A stretch of 64,000 nt of DNA, from the NCBI GenBank assembly GCA_963692465.1, contig OY829943.1, forward strand, positions 3,100,001 to 3,164,000, written 5' to 3'. Below the pieces are notes generated by a model. It saw only the letters and a program-made list of their open reading frames with translations. It was not told the origin of the DNA and made no database searches. A program made the translations under genes and the position numbers. Source of the stretch: JAUZOB01 sp963692465. GTDB lineage: Bacteria > Bacteroidota > Bacteroidia > Bacteroidales > Prolixibacteraceae. Of this stretch, positions 28,182 to 37,429 are shown one piece after another; the first letter of the stretch is position 1, and every line of letters starts with the position of its first letter.

Positions 28182-28628
28182 TTATTCAGAAACAACTTCA
28201 AATGGGAAGTCAACAATCACGTCTTTATACAGCTTAATTTTAGCAGTAAATTTACCGACTTCTTTGATTGTGTCATCCGTAATTGTGATTGATCTGCGGT
28301 CAACATCGAATCCCTGTGCATTAATTGCCTCAGCGAGCATGATGTTATTAACAGAACCGAAAATCTTTCCAGTTGTACTGGTTTTAGCTCCGACAACCAC
28401 TGTAATAGCTTTGAGTTTTTCTGCGACTTCAAGAGCAGATTCTCTTAATTTGGCCTCTTTGTGAGCTCTTTGCTTGATATTTTCAGCAAGAACCTTTCTG
28501 GCCGAAGGAGTAGCACTAACTGCTAATTTTTTCGGAATAAGGAAGTTGCGTGCATAGCCGTCTTTAACAGCTACTATATCGTCTTTCTGTCCGAGGCTTT
28601 GAATATCTTGTGTTAAGATGATCTCCAT
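28182..28628 (-). CDS. rplI: 50S ribosomal protein L9
   Basis: 148 aa. The N-terminal domain MEIILTQDIQSLGQKDDIV and VKDGYARNFLIPKKLA is the L9 signature that binds 23S rRNA. A helix and the C-terminal domain (KLKAITVVVGAKTSTTGKIFGSV) follow. It is the last gene of rpsF-rpsR-rplI, the order commonly seen in Bacteroidetes. Confidence 0.97.
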   Translation of the reverse strand: MEIILTQDIQSLGQKDDIVAVKDGYARNFLIPKKLAVSATPSARKVLAENIKQRAHKEAKLRESALEVAEKLKAITVVVGAKTSTTGKIFGSVNNIMLAEAINAQGFDVDRRSITITDDTIKEVGKFTAKIKLYKDVIVDFPFEVVSE

Positions 28629-28644
28629 TGGGTGTAAGATTTAA

Positions 28645-28914
28645 TTATTTCAACATGTCAATAACATAAGGCAAAAGAGCAAGGTGACGGGCTCTTTTAA
28701 CGGCCTGGGCAACTTTACGCTGATATTTTAAAGAAGTCCCGGTAATTCTTCTTGGAAGAATTTTCCCTTGTTCGTTTAGAAATTTCTTTAAGAATTCAGG
28801 ATCTTTATAGTCAACATATTTGATGCCGTTCTTTTTGAAACGACAATATTTTTTCTTCTTAATTTCTACGGAAGGAGGGGTTAAATATCTAATTTCACTT
28901 TGATTTGCAGCCAT
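28645..28914 (-). CDS. rpsR: 30S ribosomal protein S18
   Basis: 89 aa. It contains KKYCRFKKNGIKYVDYKDPE and the S18 core ILPRRITGTSLKYQRKVAQA. It forms a dimer with S6 on the small subunit platform and is encoded 3 nt after rpsF, consistent with coupled translation. Confidence 0.97.
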   Translation of the reverse strand: MAANQSEIRYLTPPSVEIKKKKYCRFKKNGIKYVDYKDPEFLKKFLNEQGKILPRRITGTSLKYQRKVAQAVKRARHLALLPYVIDMLK

Positions 28915-28917
28915 AAT

Positions 28918-29271
28918 TTAGTTCTCCTTTTCTACTTTTTTTGCTTTTTTGTTTATTCTCTTTGCACTGTATTCAACGGCGTATTTGTCCATTCTAAAGG
29001 TTAAGAAACGGATAACACGTTCGTCACGTCTGTATTCTGTTTCTAACTTTTTGATGAATGAAGGATCTGCCTTGAATTCGATCAATTCATAAAATCCGGT
29101 GGTCTTTTTCTGAATGGGGTAAGCCATCTTTTTAAGACCCCAGTTTTCGTCGTTCACAAGTTCGCCACCATTTTGGGTAATGACGCCTTTGAACTTTTCT
29201 ACCGCTTCCTTCATCTGAGCTTCAGACAAAACGGGAGTTGCAATGAAAACGGTTTCGTACTGGTTCAACAT
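28918..29271 (-). CDS. rpsF: 30S ribosomal protein S6
   Basis: 117 aa. It begins MLNQYETVFIATPVLSEAQM and contains the S6 fold strands (NWGLKKMAYPIQKKTTGFYE). The C-terminus is lysine-rich, as in other Bacteroidetes S6 proteins. It is the first gene of the three-gene ribosomal operon and has a near-consensus promoter 38 nt upstream. Confidence 0.97.
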   Translation of the reverse strand: MLNQYETVFIATPVLSEAQMKEAVEKFKGVITQNGGELVNDENWGLKKMAYPIQKKTTGFYELIEFKADPSFIKKLETEYRRDERVIRFLTFRMDKYAVEYSAKRINKKAKKVEKEN

Positions 29272-29309
29272 ACAGTATGGTTTTTAATTGTTTAACTTAT
29301 AATAGAGCG

Positions 29310-29339
29310 CAAAATTATAAAAATTTAGCTTTCAGTCAA
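29310..29339 (-). promoter_or_regulatory. Promoter of rpsF-rpsR-rplI
   Basis: On the reverse strand, TTG (29339-29337), 19 nt, then TAATTTTG (29317-29310) matches the Bacteroidetes TTG-N19-21-TAnnTTTG promoter exactly. It lies just upstream of the S6 start. Confidence 0.75.
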
Positions 29340-29382
29340 GTATTGTTGCTGTTAAATATTAATCTTTCGGTGTTAACACAAA

Positions 29383-29419
29383 AAAGTAACGGGCAATTTT
29401 TTAGATTGCCCGTTACTTT
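29383..29419 (-). terminator. Strong terminator upstream of the rpsF promoter
   Basis: A 15-bp perfect stem (29383-29397 with 29405-29419, core AACGGGCAAT) has a 7-nt loop. On the reverse strand it is followed by a run of six Ts. It lies before the rpsF promoter, so it must end a different leftward transcript or block read-through. Confidence 0.8.
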
Positions 29420-30159
29420 ATTTGTTTAATTTAGTTTAGTTAGACCCTTACTGATATAGGTTAAGAGAAAAGGTAGATTTATGTATTAGATTTTTTTCTG
29501 TTTGAACTATGCTAAGATATAATTAAAATATACAGTGCGTTAAAAAAAATTAAAAAACCCTTATAAATCTTTCTTGACTATATGTAAGTGTACTGAATTT
29601 CAGAAAAATAATAGATGCATTTTTTTTATTAGTGTGTATTTTGATTCCATTTGTTAAATACCTGTTATTTCTGTGAAATTCAATTTTGACCCCCTAAAAA
29701 ATGATGTTGTAATCTAAAAAATGATTAAATTATTTTATGTGCCCATGCGAAATGATGTTTGTTTTTTATTAAAACAATTAATTGTGTAAAAGGGTGTCGT
29801 GTAGTTCGTATTATGGATTTCTATGCATTTTGTTAAATTTTTTATTTTCAAATGTCATTTTTGTGTTAAAAGTAAAGTGTACCTGAAATTAGAAGATCGT
29901 TTCTGAGAAAAATTGCATAAAGAAAAGATGCTATATAACATGTTTTTGATTGAACGAAAAGACTTTAAAGTGGAGCACGGGGAGGTAAGTATGTTATGTG
30001 GGGGAGTTTCTATTGATCGAATGATAAATATTTTGTTTTAAATAGGGACATTCAGTGGTTTGGCATTGTAATAAAATGATTTATAAATTACTAGTGTTTG
30101 GCAGGGAGGATGGGCGTAAAAATATTCTCAGAACATACCGAACATCACAAGAATAGTTA
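29420..30159. other. 740-nt AT-rich gap without a gene
   Basis: I see no open frame or recognisable RNA on either strand. A terminator lies at its left end and tRNA-Thr at its right. A non-coding leftward transcript is possible but unsupported beyond the terminator. Confidence 0.5.
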
Positions 30160-30167
30160 TATATTTG
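30160..30167 (+). promoter_or_regulatory. -7 box of tRNA-Thr
   Basis: TATATTTG matches TAnnTTTG, 15 nt before the tRNA. There is no matching TTG upstream. Confidence 0.55.
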
Positions 30168-30182
30168 CCGTCCGAAATCAAT

Positions 30183-30255
30183 GCCTTCTTAGCTCAGTCG
30201 GTAGAGTGGTTGTTTCGTAAACAACAGGTCGTGGGTTCAAGTCCCATAGAAGGCT
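30183..30255 (+). tRNA. tRNA-Thr (anticodon CGT)
   Basis: The 73-nt gene folds as a cloverleaf: acceptor GCCTTCT/AGAAGGC, anticodon stem GTTGT/ACAAC enclosing TTCGTAA, so the anticodon is CGT (codon ACG). The T-loop is TTCAAGT. The 3' CCA is not encoded. Confidence 0.96.
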
Positions 30256-30286
30256 CGATAATTTTTTTATTATTTCTGAAAAGGTA

Positions 30287-30294
30287 TATCTTTG
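30287..30294 (+). promoter_or_regulatory. -7 box of tRNA-Gly
   Basis: TATCTTTG matches TAnnTTTG and lies 9 nt before the tRNA-Gly gene, so the two tRNAs appear to have separate promoters. Confidence 0.55.
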
Positions 30295-30303
30295 CCAAGC
30301 GAT

Positions 30304-30376
30304 GCGGAAATAGCTCAGTTGGTAGAGCATCAGCTTCCCAAGCTGAGGGTCGCGAGTTCGAATCTCGTTTTCCGCT
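30304..30376 (+). tRNA. tRNA-Gly (anticodon CCC)
   Basis: 73 nt. Acceptor GCGGAAA/TTTCCGC, anticodon stem TCAGC/GCTGA around TTCCCAA, giving anticodon CCC (codon GGG). The T-loop is TTCGAAT. CCA is not encoded. The gene is intact and directly precedes an integrase, as expected for an attachment site in a tRNA 3' end. Confidence 0.96.
30355..30376 (+). other. Probable attL core at the tRNA-Gly 3' end
   Basis: The T-arm and acceptor 3' half of tRNA-Gly are a common target for tyrosine integrases, and one is encoded 133 nt downstream. The matching attR would lie outside this window, so the exact core is unknown. Confidence 0.45.
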
Positions 30377-30508
30377 CATTGACTATCAAGGTGTTAGGTT
30401 TTTCCTGACACCTTTTTTTGTCCCCGAACGTCAAAAAAACGCACTGGTTTTATCCTTATTTTGTAGATTTGTTTTACGAAATGTTTTACGAAAATTTGTA
30501 CCTAATTT

Positions 30509-31744
30509 ATGGCTAAGTTTAAAGCTGCTATCAGAAGAAATGAGATTAATTCTGACGGGAAAACAAATATCAAAATCAGAGTGTTTCATAATGCGAAAAC
30601 CCGTTACATTGGAACGGACTATTATATGGAGCCTAAATATTTCAATACAACAACAGGGAGAGTAAAGCCTTCTCATCCATATTCAAAAACGATTAATGCA
30701 GAATTAAAAAGTAAAGAATTGGAATATGAAAAGCTGGTTCTTGGAATTGAAAATGTGGATCGGGTAAATATTGCGACTCTTATCGACATGTTAAAACGAC
30801 CAAAAGTTTTACGATCGGATTTTTTCGTAAAACTCGACGATGTAATCAGGTCGTTTAAAAAGAAAAAGTCGAATACCTGGGTCGTTTATCAAACGACGAG
30901 AAATACTCTTCAAAAATTCACAGGACAAACTGAATTAGATTTTTCCTCAGTGGATTATAAATTCCTGCAAAAGTTTGAATCATGGCTTTTAGAGGAAGGG
31001 AAGGGTGTGAATTATATTTCGATCCATATGAGAAATATCCGGTCTGTTTTTAATAAGGCAATAGACGAAGGATTGATCGGTTTGGAATTGTATCCGTTTA
31101 GGCGGTTTAAAATACAGCAGAGACCAACACGTAAACGGGATATTACAATAGGGGAAATACACCGGATAATAACACTCGAACAGAAAAAAGGAGAAGATAC
31201 TGTTGTTCTGACGGAAAAAGAAGAGCAGGCGAGGGATATTTTCTTATTGTCCTTCTTTCTGATCGGGATCAACATGAGGGATCTTTACTTTCTTAAACCC
31301 GACAATGTCAAGAATGAACGGCTGGAATATGTGAGAGGGAAAACCCATAAACCGTATTCTATTAAAATTGAACCGGAGGCGTTGTACATTATTAATAGGT
31401 ATAAAGATCCGACAGGGGAGATGCTGCTTAATTTTCACAATCAATATTCGAACCATCAATCGTTTGATAAGTACACTAATAAGTTTTTAAAGAGAGTTTC
31501 CTGCAAACTGGAGCTGGATGAATCAATAACGACTTATTATGCCCGCCACAGCTGGGCTTCTATTGCTGCTAATAATGGCATCTCAAAAGACATTATTGCA
31601 CGGGGATTGGGACATGGTACATCAACCGTAACCGATATTTACATTGACTTTGATATGCAGCTTGTTGATGAAGCAAACCGGAAAATCATTGATCTGGTTT
31701 CCTCTAATAACGATGATGCATTCTACCTGACAGCTCAGGTGTAA
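30509..31744 (+). CDS. Tyrosine-type site-specific integrase
   Basis: 411 aa, with the Bacteroidetes layout: an N-terminal Arm-DNA-binding domain (KTNIKIRVFHNAKTRYIGTD), a SAM-like core-binding domain, and a C-terminal catalytic domain. The catalytic residues are visible in GINMRDLYFL (first Arg), YYARHSWASI (Arg), GLGHGTSTVTDIYIDFD (His and the nucleophilic Tyr). It should integrate and excise the element at the adjacent tRNA-Gly. Everything to its right up to the window end is probably carried by that element, although a nested second element cannot be excluded. Confidence 0.92.
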   Translation: MAKFKAAIRRNEINSDGKTNIKIRVFHNAKTRYIGTDYYMEPKYFNTTTGRVKPSHPYSKTINAELKSKELEYEKLVLGIENVDRVNIATLIDMLKRPKVLRSDFFVKLDDVIRSFKKKKSNTWVVYQTTRNTLQKFTGQTELDFSSVDYKFLQKFESWLLEEGKGVNYISIHMRNIRSVFNKAIDEGLIGLELYPFRRFKIQQRPTRKRDITIGEIHRIITLEQKKGEDTVVLTEKEEQARDIFLLSFFLIGINMRDLYFLKPDNVKNERLEYVRGKTHKPYSIKIEPEALYIINRYKDPTGEMLLNFHNQYSNHQSFDKYTNKFLKRVSCKLELDESITTYYARHSWASIAANNGISKDIIARGLGHGTSTVTDIYIDFDMQLVDEANRKIIDLVSSNNDDAFYLTAQV

Positions 31745-32150
31745 GAGTGAAGACTTCACATTTGTACTATTTTGGGGTGTTTTTACGAAATGCATACTCG
31801 AGTGGGGGTGTTGGAGATATGTATATAAAATTGCCTTTTTTATATGCTTTTGAAGAATATGTATACGAAAGAGGCTTTTTGTATACATGTCAATCTAAAA
31901 ACTGGACAGAGCAATATTTAAGTATTTGCATGTAAAAACATAAATATATTGCAATTTTGATTGAGGTTTTATAGTCGTCCTTATGATTTGGCAGAAAATT
32001 GATTGCGATTGTTTTTTCTTATTCTTTTTATTCAATTATTCCTGTTTGTAAAAAGTATAACAGTTAAAAACACACACAAAGTCGTCGGTTTTATTTCTTT
32101 ATCTGGCAAATTGAATTAATTTTAGACGTGTTATAATTGAATGAATTATT
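31745..32150. other. Gap between integrase and vsr
   Basis: AT-rich. The open frame at 31747-31935 has no recognisable features and I do not call it. It probably contains the promoter of the restriction operon. Confidence 0.4.
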
Positions 32151-32555
32151 ATGGACGTACTTACTTCAGAACAACGAAGGAAGAATATGCAGGCTATAAA
32201 AAGCAAGAATACTAAACCTGAGTTAATTGTACGGAAATATCTTTTTTCAAAGGGATTCAGATATAGACTGAATGATAAAAATCTACCAGGAAAACCGGAT
32301 ATTGTTTTACCAAAATACAAAACTGTAATTTTTGTAAACGGATGTTTCTGGCATGGACATAAAAATTGCAAGTATTTTAAATTGCCGTTAACAAGAACAG
32401 AATGGTGGAAGGAAAAGATTGAAAAAAACATAGAAAATGACAGCATAAAGCAGGCTCAATTAAGAAATATGGGTTATAAAGTGCTGATTATTTGGGAGTG
32501 TGAGATTAAAAATAAAGAATTTTATAATACAATAATTGATGACATCAAAGAGTAA
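32151..32555 (+). CDS. vsr: Very-short-patch mismatch endonuclease
   Basis: 134 aa. Vsr nicks at T:G mismatches produced by deamination of 5-methylcytosine, protecting sites methylated by a partner Dcm. The family hallmarks are present: MQAIKSKNTKPELIVRKYLF, LPGKPDIVLPKYKTVIFVNG with the catalytic Asp, CFWHGHKNCKYF (zinc site) and GYKVLIIWECEIK. It overlaps the methyltransferase gene by 17 nt, the usual pairing. Confidence 0.95.
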   Translation: MDVLTSEQRRKNMQAIKSKNTKPELIVRKYLFSKGFRYRLNDKNLPGKPDIVLPKYKTVIFVNGCFWHGHKNCKYFKLPLTRTEWWKEKIEKNIENDSIKQAQLRNMGYKVLIIWECEIKNKEFYNTIIDDIKE

Positions 32556-33591
32556 AAAAGCGAGGTTTAGTTTTATTGATTTATTTGCAGGAATTGGTGG
32601 ATTTCATATCGCAATGCATGAAGCAGGAGGAGAGTGTGTATTTGCCAGTGAGATAGATAAATTTGCAAGAGTCACTTACGAAAGTAATTTTAAAGACATT
32701 TCTCCCAAATTATTTAAAAATGAAAATTTTAACTGGGATATAACCAAAGTGCATCCACATGAAATTCCTGATTTTCAGGTGCTGTGTGCCGGATTTCCAT
32801 GTCAGCCTTTTTCTAATGCAGGATTAAAAAAAGGATTTGAGGATACCAGAGGAACGTTGTTTTTTAATATAGCAGAGATTGTTAATACGAAGAAAGAAGA
32901 GGGTAATCCCCCCAAGGTTCTGTTGCTTGAAAATGTAAAAGGATTAAAAACTCATGACAAGGGAAGGACATTGAAAACGATTTTTCATGTTTTAGATGAA
33001 CTTGGCTACAATGTTAATTTTAAAGTACTTAATTCAAAGTATTTTGGTGTCCCGCAGAACAGGGAAAGACTTATTATTGTTGCCTGGTTAAAAGAGGAAA
33101 AGTCTCCGAAAGAATTTATTTTTCCGGTTGGTCTTGATGAAAACGACAAACCGATATTTGAAGAAAACGATCTTTTGTTAAAAGCTAAAAAAGTTAAACT
33201 TGGAGATATTTTACAATCTGATGTAGATTTGAAATATACACTATCGGACAGACTTTACAACGGACATTTAAGAAGATTGAGAGAGCATAAAGAGAAAGGG
33301 AATGGTTTTGGATTTTCATTGTTTAATTCAGAAAGCACCCATACAAATACATTATCTGCAAGATATTATAAAGACGGAAGTGAAATATTAGTTCAACAGG
33401 AAAAAGCCAATCCAAGAAAATTAACCCCGAAAGAAGCCGGGTTATTACAGGGCTACCCGATTGATAATGGTTTTAATATTGTAGTTTCAGATGTTCAGGC
33501 TTACAAGCAGTTTGGAAACAGTGTTTCTGTTCCATTAGTGAAAACTGTATCAATGCAGATAAAAAAACAACTCCTAAAATATATGTTATGA
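32539..33591 (+). CDS. DNA (cytosine-5) methyltransferase
   Basis: About 350 aa from the ATG at 32539. Motifs in order: I FIDLFAGIGGFHIA, IV AGFPCQPFSNAG with the catalytic Cys, VI LLENVKGLKTH, VIII YFGVPQNRERLIIV, and X YKQFGNSVSVPLV. It methylates the site that the downstream nuclease pair should avoid. The recognition sequence cannot be predicted. It ends in ATGA with the next gene, so all four genes form one operon. Confidence 0.95.
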   Translation: MTSKSKKARFSFIDLFAGIGGFHIAMHEAGGECVFASEIDKFARVTYESNFKDISPKLFKNENFNWDITKVHPHEIPDFQVLCAGFPCQPFSNAGLKKGFEDTRGTLFFNIAEIVNTKKEEGNPPKVLLLENVKGLKTHDKGRTLKTIFHVLDELGYNVNFKVLNSKYFGVPQNRERLIIVAWLKEEKSPKEFIFPVGLDENDKPIFEENDLLLKAKKVKLGDILQSDVDLKYTLSDRLYNGHLRRLREHKEKGNGFGFSLFNSESTHTNTLSARYYKDGSEILVQQEKANPRKLTPKEAGLLQGYPIDNGFNIVVSDVQAYKQFGNSVSVPLVKTVSMQIKKQLLKYML

Positions 33592-35330
33592 GCTTAGTTG
33601 ATTTGGGGGAATTAAAAAACAAACTTGTTGCTGATTTTGAAAAAAATTTCAGTGGCGACGAAATTGTATTACCCGACAATTTTAAACGCAAAGTTACTGC
33701 AATCGGTTCTGATTCGATTAGGTATTTAAATTATTCTGCTATTATTACTAATAAAGCAGGACAAAAAATTTATTTGCCTAATCAATGGTTTTATATTGCT
33801 TCTTATTTCACTGAATATTATAATGCGATTACGCAATATAGAAATAGTCTAATCGATATCTTTTCAAAAGACAGATTGAAAGAATTAAAATATGAGCCCA
33901 AAATGGCGACTTTCCCAGAATTGACGGAGAAAGAAAGAATGGCGATTATTGAAAAACAGGGTGTTGATAATTTAGAATATATTACGAGATTCATCACTGA
34001 TTATGCATGGTGGGGAGGAGCGAAAGCAGCTTTCAGAGGAGATCTCTATGATTCCCCGATATTAAACATGGCAAATGTGGTAAATGCGTCTCACTCATAT
34101 ATAGTTACATTATGTGGATTTCTTGCCGAGAACCCAGATTTATCTGAAATATTATATGAATTTGAATCTGCTGAGAGAAAAACCAATGGTCAAATTCCAC
34201 TGTTAAAAGCTCAGAGACCTGTTTTTCAAAGTTGTCTGACAGCAATACGCACGAAGCCGTTTGTCCTTTTAGCCGGTATTTCCGGAATTGGAAAAAGTCG
34301 AATTGTAAGAGAACTGGCCTTTATGAGTTGCCCTGATAAAGAGAGTCTGCAAAACGATGAGACGACGCCGGGAAATTATTGCATGATAGAGGTAAAACCA
34401 AATTGGCACGATAGTTCAGAATTATTAGGTTACGCCTCTGGAATCAGGGGAAAATATATAATTACTCCTTTTATAAAGTTTCTTGTGAAAGCAATGCGTT
34501 ATCCGGAAGTGCCTTTTTTTATTTGCCTCGATGAAATGAATTTGGCTCCGGTAGAACAATATTTTGCTGAATATTTAAGTGTGTTGGAAACCCGTAAGAA
34601 AAATGGAGATAGAATTGTTTCCGGTTGTTTAATAGGCAAAGATGTTTTTAATGAATACACGGATATATTTAGTAATTTAGGTTTAAATAAGGATGAAGAT
34701 ATTGATAAGAATATTAAGAAGGAGTTAACGGAATTCGGTTTACGATTGCCTCATAATTTGATTGTTGTGGGAACGGTAAATATGGATGATACGACACACC
34801 AGTTTTCACGCAAGGTGATAGACCGTGCTATGACAATAGAAATAAATCATGTGGATTTTAAGAAGATGTTTGATGATAAAGACAGCCTTCAATATACAGA
34901 TGAACCATTATCCGGACAATTATTTATTTCTGATAGTGTAAATGCTAACCAGGCACTGAAACAGATTCCACAAGACTCCGAAGAGCTTAAAACCGGTGCC
35001 GTCGGGATCATGCAGGAAATAGATGAAATTCTTAGAGACACGCCGTTCCGTGTAGCATACCGTGTTCAAAACGAGCTGGTACTTTATTTCCGTAATCTGC
35101 GTTTTGCATATCCGGAAAAATCATTCAATGATTTATTTGTTGCAACTGTTGATTCGATGATTAATATGAAAGTATTGCCTCGGATTGAAGGTGATGAAGA
35201 TTTGGTCGAAAAGCCATTAAAAGCATTAGAAGATTGGAGTATAGAGCATGGCCTGTCACTCTGTGAAAGTAAAATAAGAGAAATGCAGGGTCGTTTAAGT
35301 TATTCCCATTACACCAGTTATTGGCCTTAA
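33588..35330 (+). CDS. McrB/LlaJI.R1-like AAA+ GTPase
   Basis: 580 aa. The AAA+ motor of a nucleotide-driven restriction complex. Walker A is LLAGISGIGKSRIV, Walker B is FFICLDEMNLAPVEQYFAEY, and sensor 1 follows as VGTVNMDDTTHQFSRKVIDR. The Asn-x-x-Asp in NMDD matches the McrB GTP-specificity motif. The N-terminal 200 residues would be the DNA-recognition part and I do not recognise them. Direct overlap with the methyltransferase and pairing with a McrC-like gene point to a LlaJI-type system. Confidence 0.85.
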   Translation: MSLVDLGELKNKLVADFEKNFSGDEIVLPDNFKRKVTAIGSDSIRYLNYSAIITNKAGQKIYLPNQWFYIASYFTEYYNAITQYRNSLIDIFSKDRLKELKYEPKMATFPELTEKERMAIIEKQGVDNLEYITRFITDYAWWGGAKAAFRGDLYDSPILNMANVVNASHSYIVTLCGFLAENPDLSEILYEFESAERKTNGQIPLLKAQRPVFQSCLTAIRTKPFVLLAGISGIGKSRIVRELAFMSCPDKESLQNDETTPGNYCMIEVKPNWHDSSELLGYASGIRGKYIITPFIKFLVKAMRYPEVPFFICLDEMNLAPVEQYFAEYLSVLETRKKNGDRIVSGCLIGKDVFNEYTDIFSNLGLNKDEDIDKNIKKELTEFGLRLPHNLIVVGTVNMDDTTHQFSRKVIDRAMTIEINHVDFKKMFDDKDSLQYTDEPLSGQLFISDSVNANQALKQIPQDSEELKTGAVGIMQEIDEILRDTPFRVAYRVQNELVLYFRNLRFAYPEKSFNDLFVATVDSMINMKVLPRIEGDEDLVEKPLKALEDWSIEHGLSLCESKIREMQGRLSYSHYTSYWP

Positions 35331-35342
35331 TAGACAGTATCA

Positions 35343-37193
35343 ATGAAAGTTTTAGAACTTATTACTGATGATTACACAATAACAGCACAGGGAAGCAATC
35401 AGCAAAAACTATGGGCTCGTTTTAAAAGCAGGTTATACGACAAGGCGTATACTTATTGTGATTATGCTTCCACGATCCAAGGTAAGCTTTATCTGAGTGA
35501 TTCTGATGATTCGAATAATCTTCAGGTGGATGATATGGAGGGTGCCACTAAATGGGAGCGAAGACCTCCGGTGTTTTTTGAAACTAACAGTTATAATTTT
35601 GCCATAAAATTTAAAAATATTATTGGCGTCCCAAGCATCATACATCCCAATAAATCAGTTGCCGAGATGTTTTCCTATTTTCAGACAAGTGATGGCGGAA
35701 TACTGACCGGAACTATTAACTTCTTAAATGAAATAGGTAAGTTTACTCTCAGATTTTCATATGATACTCCGATTCTGAAACATCAGGTTAATTCTTTTAC
35801 ATTTGACGTTGTTTCTCCAAAACTTGATATAAAGGATGACTATAAAAGTATTCTGGAAACAATTAATCATGAGTACAATGAATTGGTTTACAGATATCTT
35901 ACGCTTACATTTCAACAGTTTGGGAAGCAAGGGCACTCTAAAAGTGAATTGATCTGGCTTGTTATTTTTCAGGATGTTATTAGAGGTTACCTTCGGGCCT
36001 GTAATTTTGTTATAAACAAGCCTCATTATAAAATGAAAGGTGTAGTTTATTTTCAAAAACCAGATCGGATAAAACACTGGACTCCACGGTTGGAAGAACG
36101 TTTTAAGGAAGAAGAGTCAAAACTTGACAGTGACGTTTTAGGACGTTTTTTTCGCAATGATCGTATCGATATTACAATAGACACCCAAGAAAATAGATTT
36201 GTAAAATATACTGTTATTCAAATCAGGAATAAGTTACATCGTGTAATAAACAGATTGAAGACGAATTATGGTGATGTTGTTTCTGAGGAATATAAATCGA
36301 AACTGGATAATTACGAGTTTCAATTGGATAAACTCTTTCATAACAAGATGTTTCATGCAATTGGAAAATTCGAGGGGTTTAGGCAAGAGAGTATCGTTTT
36401 ACAAAAACGTACAGGATATGCTCAAATTTATCGTTATTGGCTGATGTTACAAAGTGGCCTTTCTTTGTTTGACGGAACAATAGATATTGGCATGAAGCAG
36501 ATGTGGGAGCTTTATGAGATATGGTGCTTTTTGAAAATGAAAGAAATGATAGGTTCTCTGGAACATATTGAAATGTGTAAGGAAAATAAGGAAAGTATGC
36601 TTAATCCTTTTCTGGATAATAAGATAGAACATTGTGTTTTTTATAAAAACACTCAGAATGGAGATGAAATTGAACTTAAATATCAACATACTTATAACAG
36701 AACGAATCACGAAATAACACATACAGAAACAACAGAACAACGGCCTGATATTGTTCTTAATATTCATAAGTCTGACTTTATTATGACTTATTTGTATGAT
36801 GCTAAATATCGGGTATGGGATGATATAAGGACTAATGCTTCAAATATTGCTGATGAACCGGTTCCTGATGCAATTAATCAGATGCACCGTTACCGTGATG
36901 CTATTTATTATGGAACAGACAGGAAGTATTTAGCCAAGGAGGTTATTGGTGCATATGTTTTATTTCCCGGACGAGGGAAGGATGAAGATATTCGAAAACA
37001 GTACTATCAAAAGTCAATTGAGACAATAAATATAGGAGCATTCCCATTGTTACCTAATAGCGATAAAGAAAATGAGGGTAAGTTGTTGAAAGAACATTTG
37101 AGAAAAATTATTCTTGAGAAGACAAAATTTGAACAAATTACAAATTCTATACCTCAGAAAGGCTTAGATTATAAAGAAATTATGTCAGACTAA
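35343..37193 (+). CDS. McrC/LlaJI.R2-like nuclease (DUF2357, PD-(D/E)XK)
   Basis: 616 aa. A DUF2357-type N-terminal region is followed by a C-terminal PD-(D/E)XK nuclease: RPDIVLNIHKSDF supplies the Asp and YLYDAKYRVW the D-x-K. This is the cleaving partner of the upstream GTPase. In LlaJI the R1/R2 proteins cut unmodified DNA after GTP-driven translocation. Here only one methyltransferase is linked, whereas LlaJI has two. The gene starts 12 nt after R1, in the same operon. Confidence 0.82.
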   Translation: MKVLELITDDYTITAQGSNQQKLWARFKSRLYDKAYTYCDYASTIQGKLYLSDSDDSNNLQVDDMEGATKWERRPPVFFETNSYNFAIKFKNIIGVPSIIHPNKSVAEMFSYFQTSDGGILTGTINFLNEIGKFTLRFSYDTPILKHQVNSFTFDVVSPKLDIKDDYKSILETINHEYNELVYRYLTLTFQQFGKQGHSKSELIWLVIFQDVIRGYLRACNFVINKPHYKMKGVVYFQKPDRIKHWTPRLEERFKEEESKLDSDVLGRFFRNDRIDITIDTQENRFVKYTVIQIRNKLHRVINRLKTNYGDVVSEEYKSKLDNYEFQLDKLFHNKMFHAIGKFEGFRQESIVLQKRTGYAQIYRYWLMLQSGLSLFDGTIDIGMKQMWELYEIWCFLKMKEMIGSLEHIEMCKENKESMLNPFLDNKIEHCVFYKNTQNGDEIELKYQHTYNRTNHEITHTETTEQRPDIVLNIHKSDFIMTYLYDAKYRVWDDIRTNASNIADEPVPDAINQMHRYRDAIYYGTDRKYLAKEVIGAYVLFPGRGKDEDIRKQYYQKSIETINIGAFPLLPNSDKENEGKLLKEHLRKIILEKTKFEQITNSIPQKGLDYKEIMSD

Positions 37194-37223
37194 ATTTAAG
37201 AACAATAATAATTTGGCGTTGCA

Positions 37224-37396
37224 TTGCTCCATATAGCCGATTGGTTAAATGAAGCGATTTTTGAAAGAGGGGAAGAAATTCCTGTCTTACCTTTGATGTT
37301 ATTAAAGATACAGTTCGCTGGATAATTGGTCGAAATAACCGTATCAAGATTACAAATATATTAGCGTATAGAAGGTTAGAAAAAGAGGAGACCTGA
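37224..37396 (+). pseudogene. Possible decayed coding remnant
   Basis: One forward frame reads LLHIADWLNEAIFERGEE and a second, offset by 2 nt, reads RWIIGRNNRIKITNILAY and ends in TGA at 37394. The two look like parts of one protein split by a frameshift. I do not recognise the parent. Confidence 0.3.
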
Positions 37397-37429
37397 TTGT
37401 ATTCCTCAAAGAGTTCCATAATGAGATAT

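Noticed and set aside
37180..37419. 79-codon reverse frame
   Set aside because: It overlaps the end of the nuclease gene, and the opposite strand holds the more protein-like remnant.
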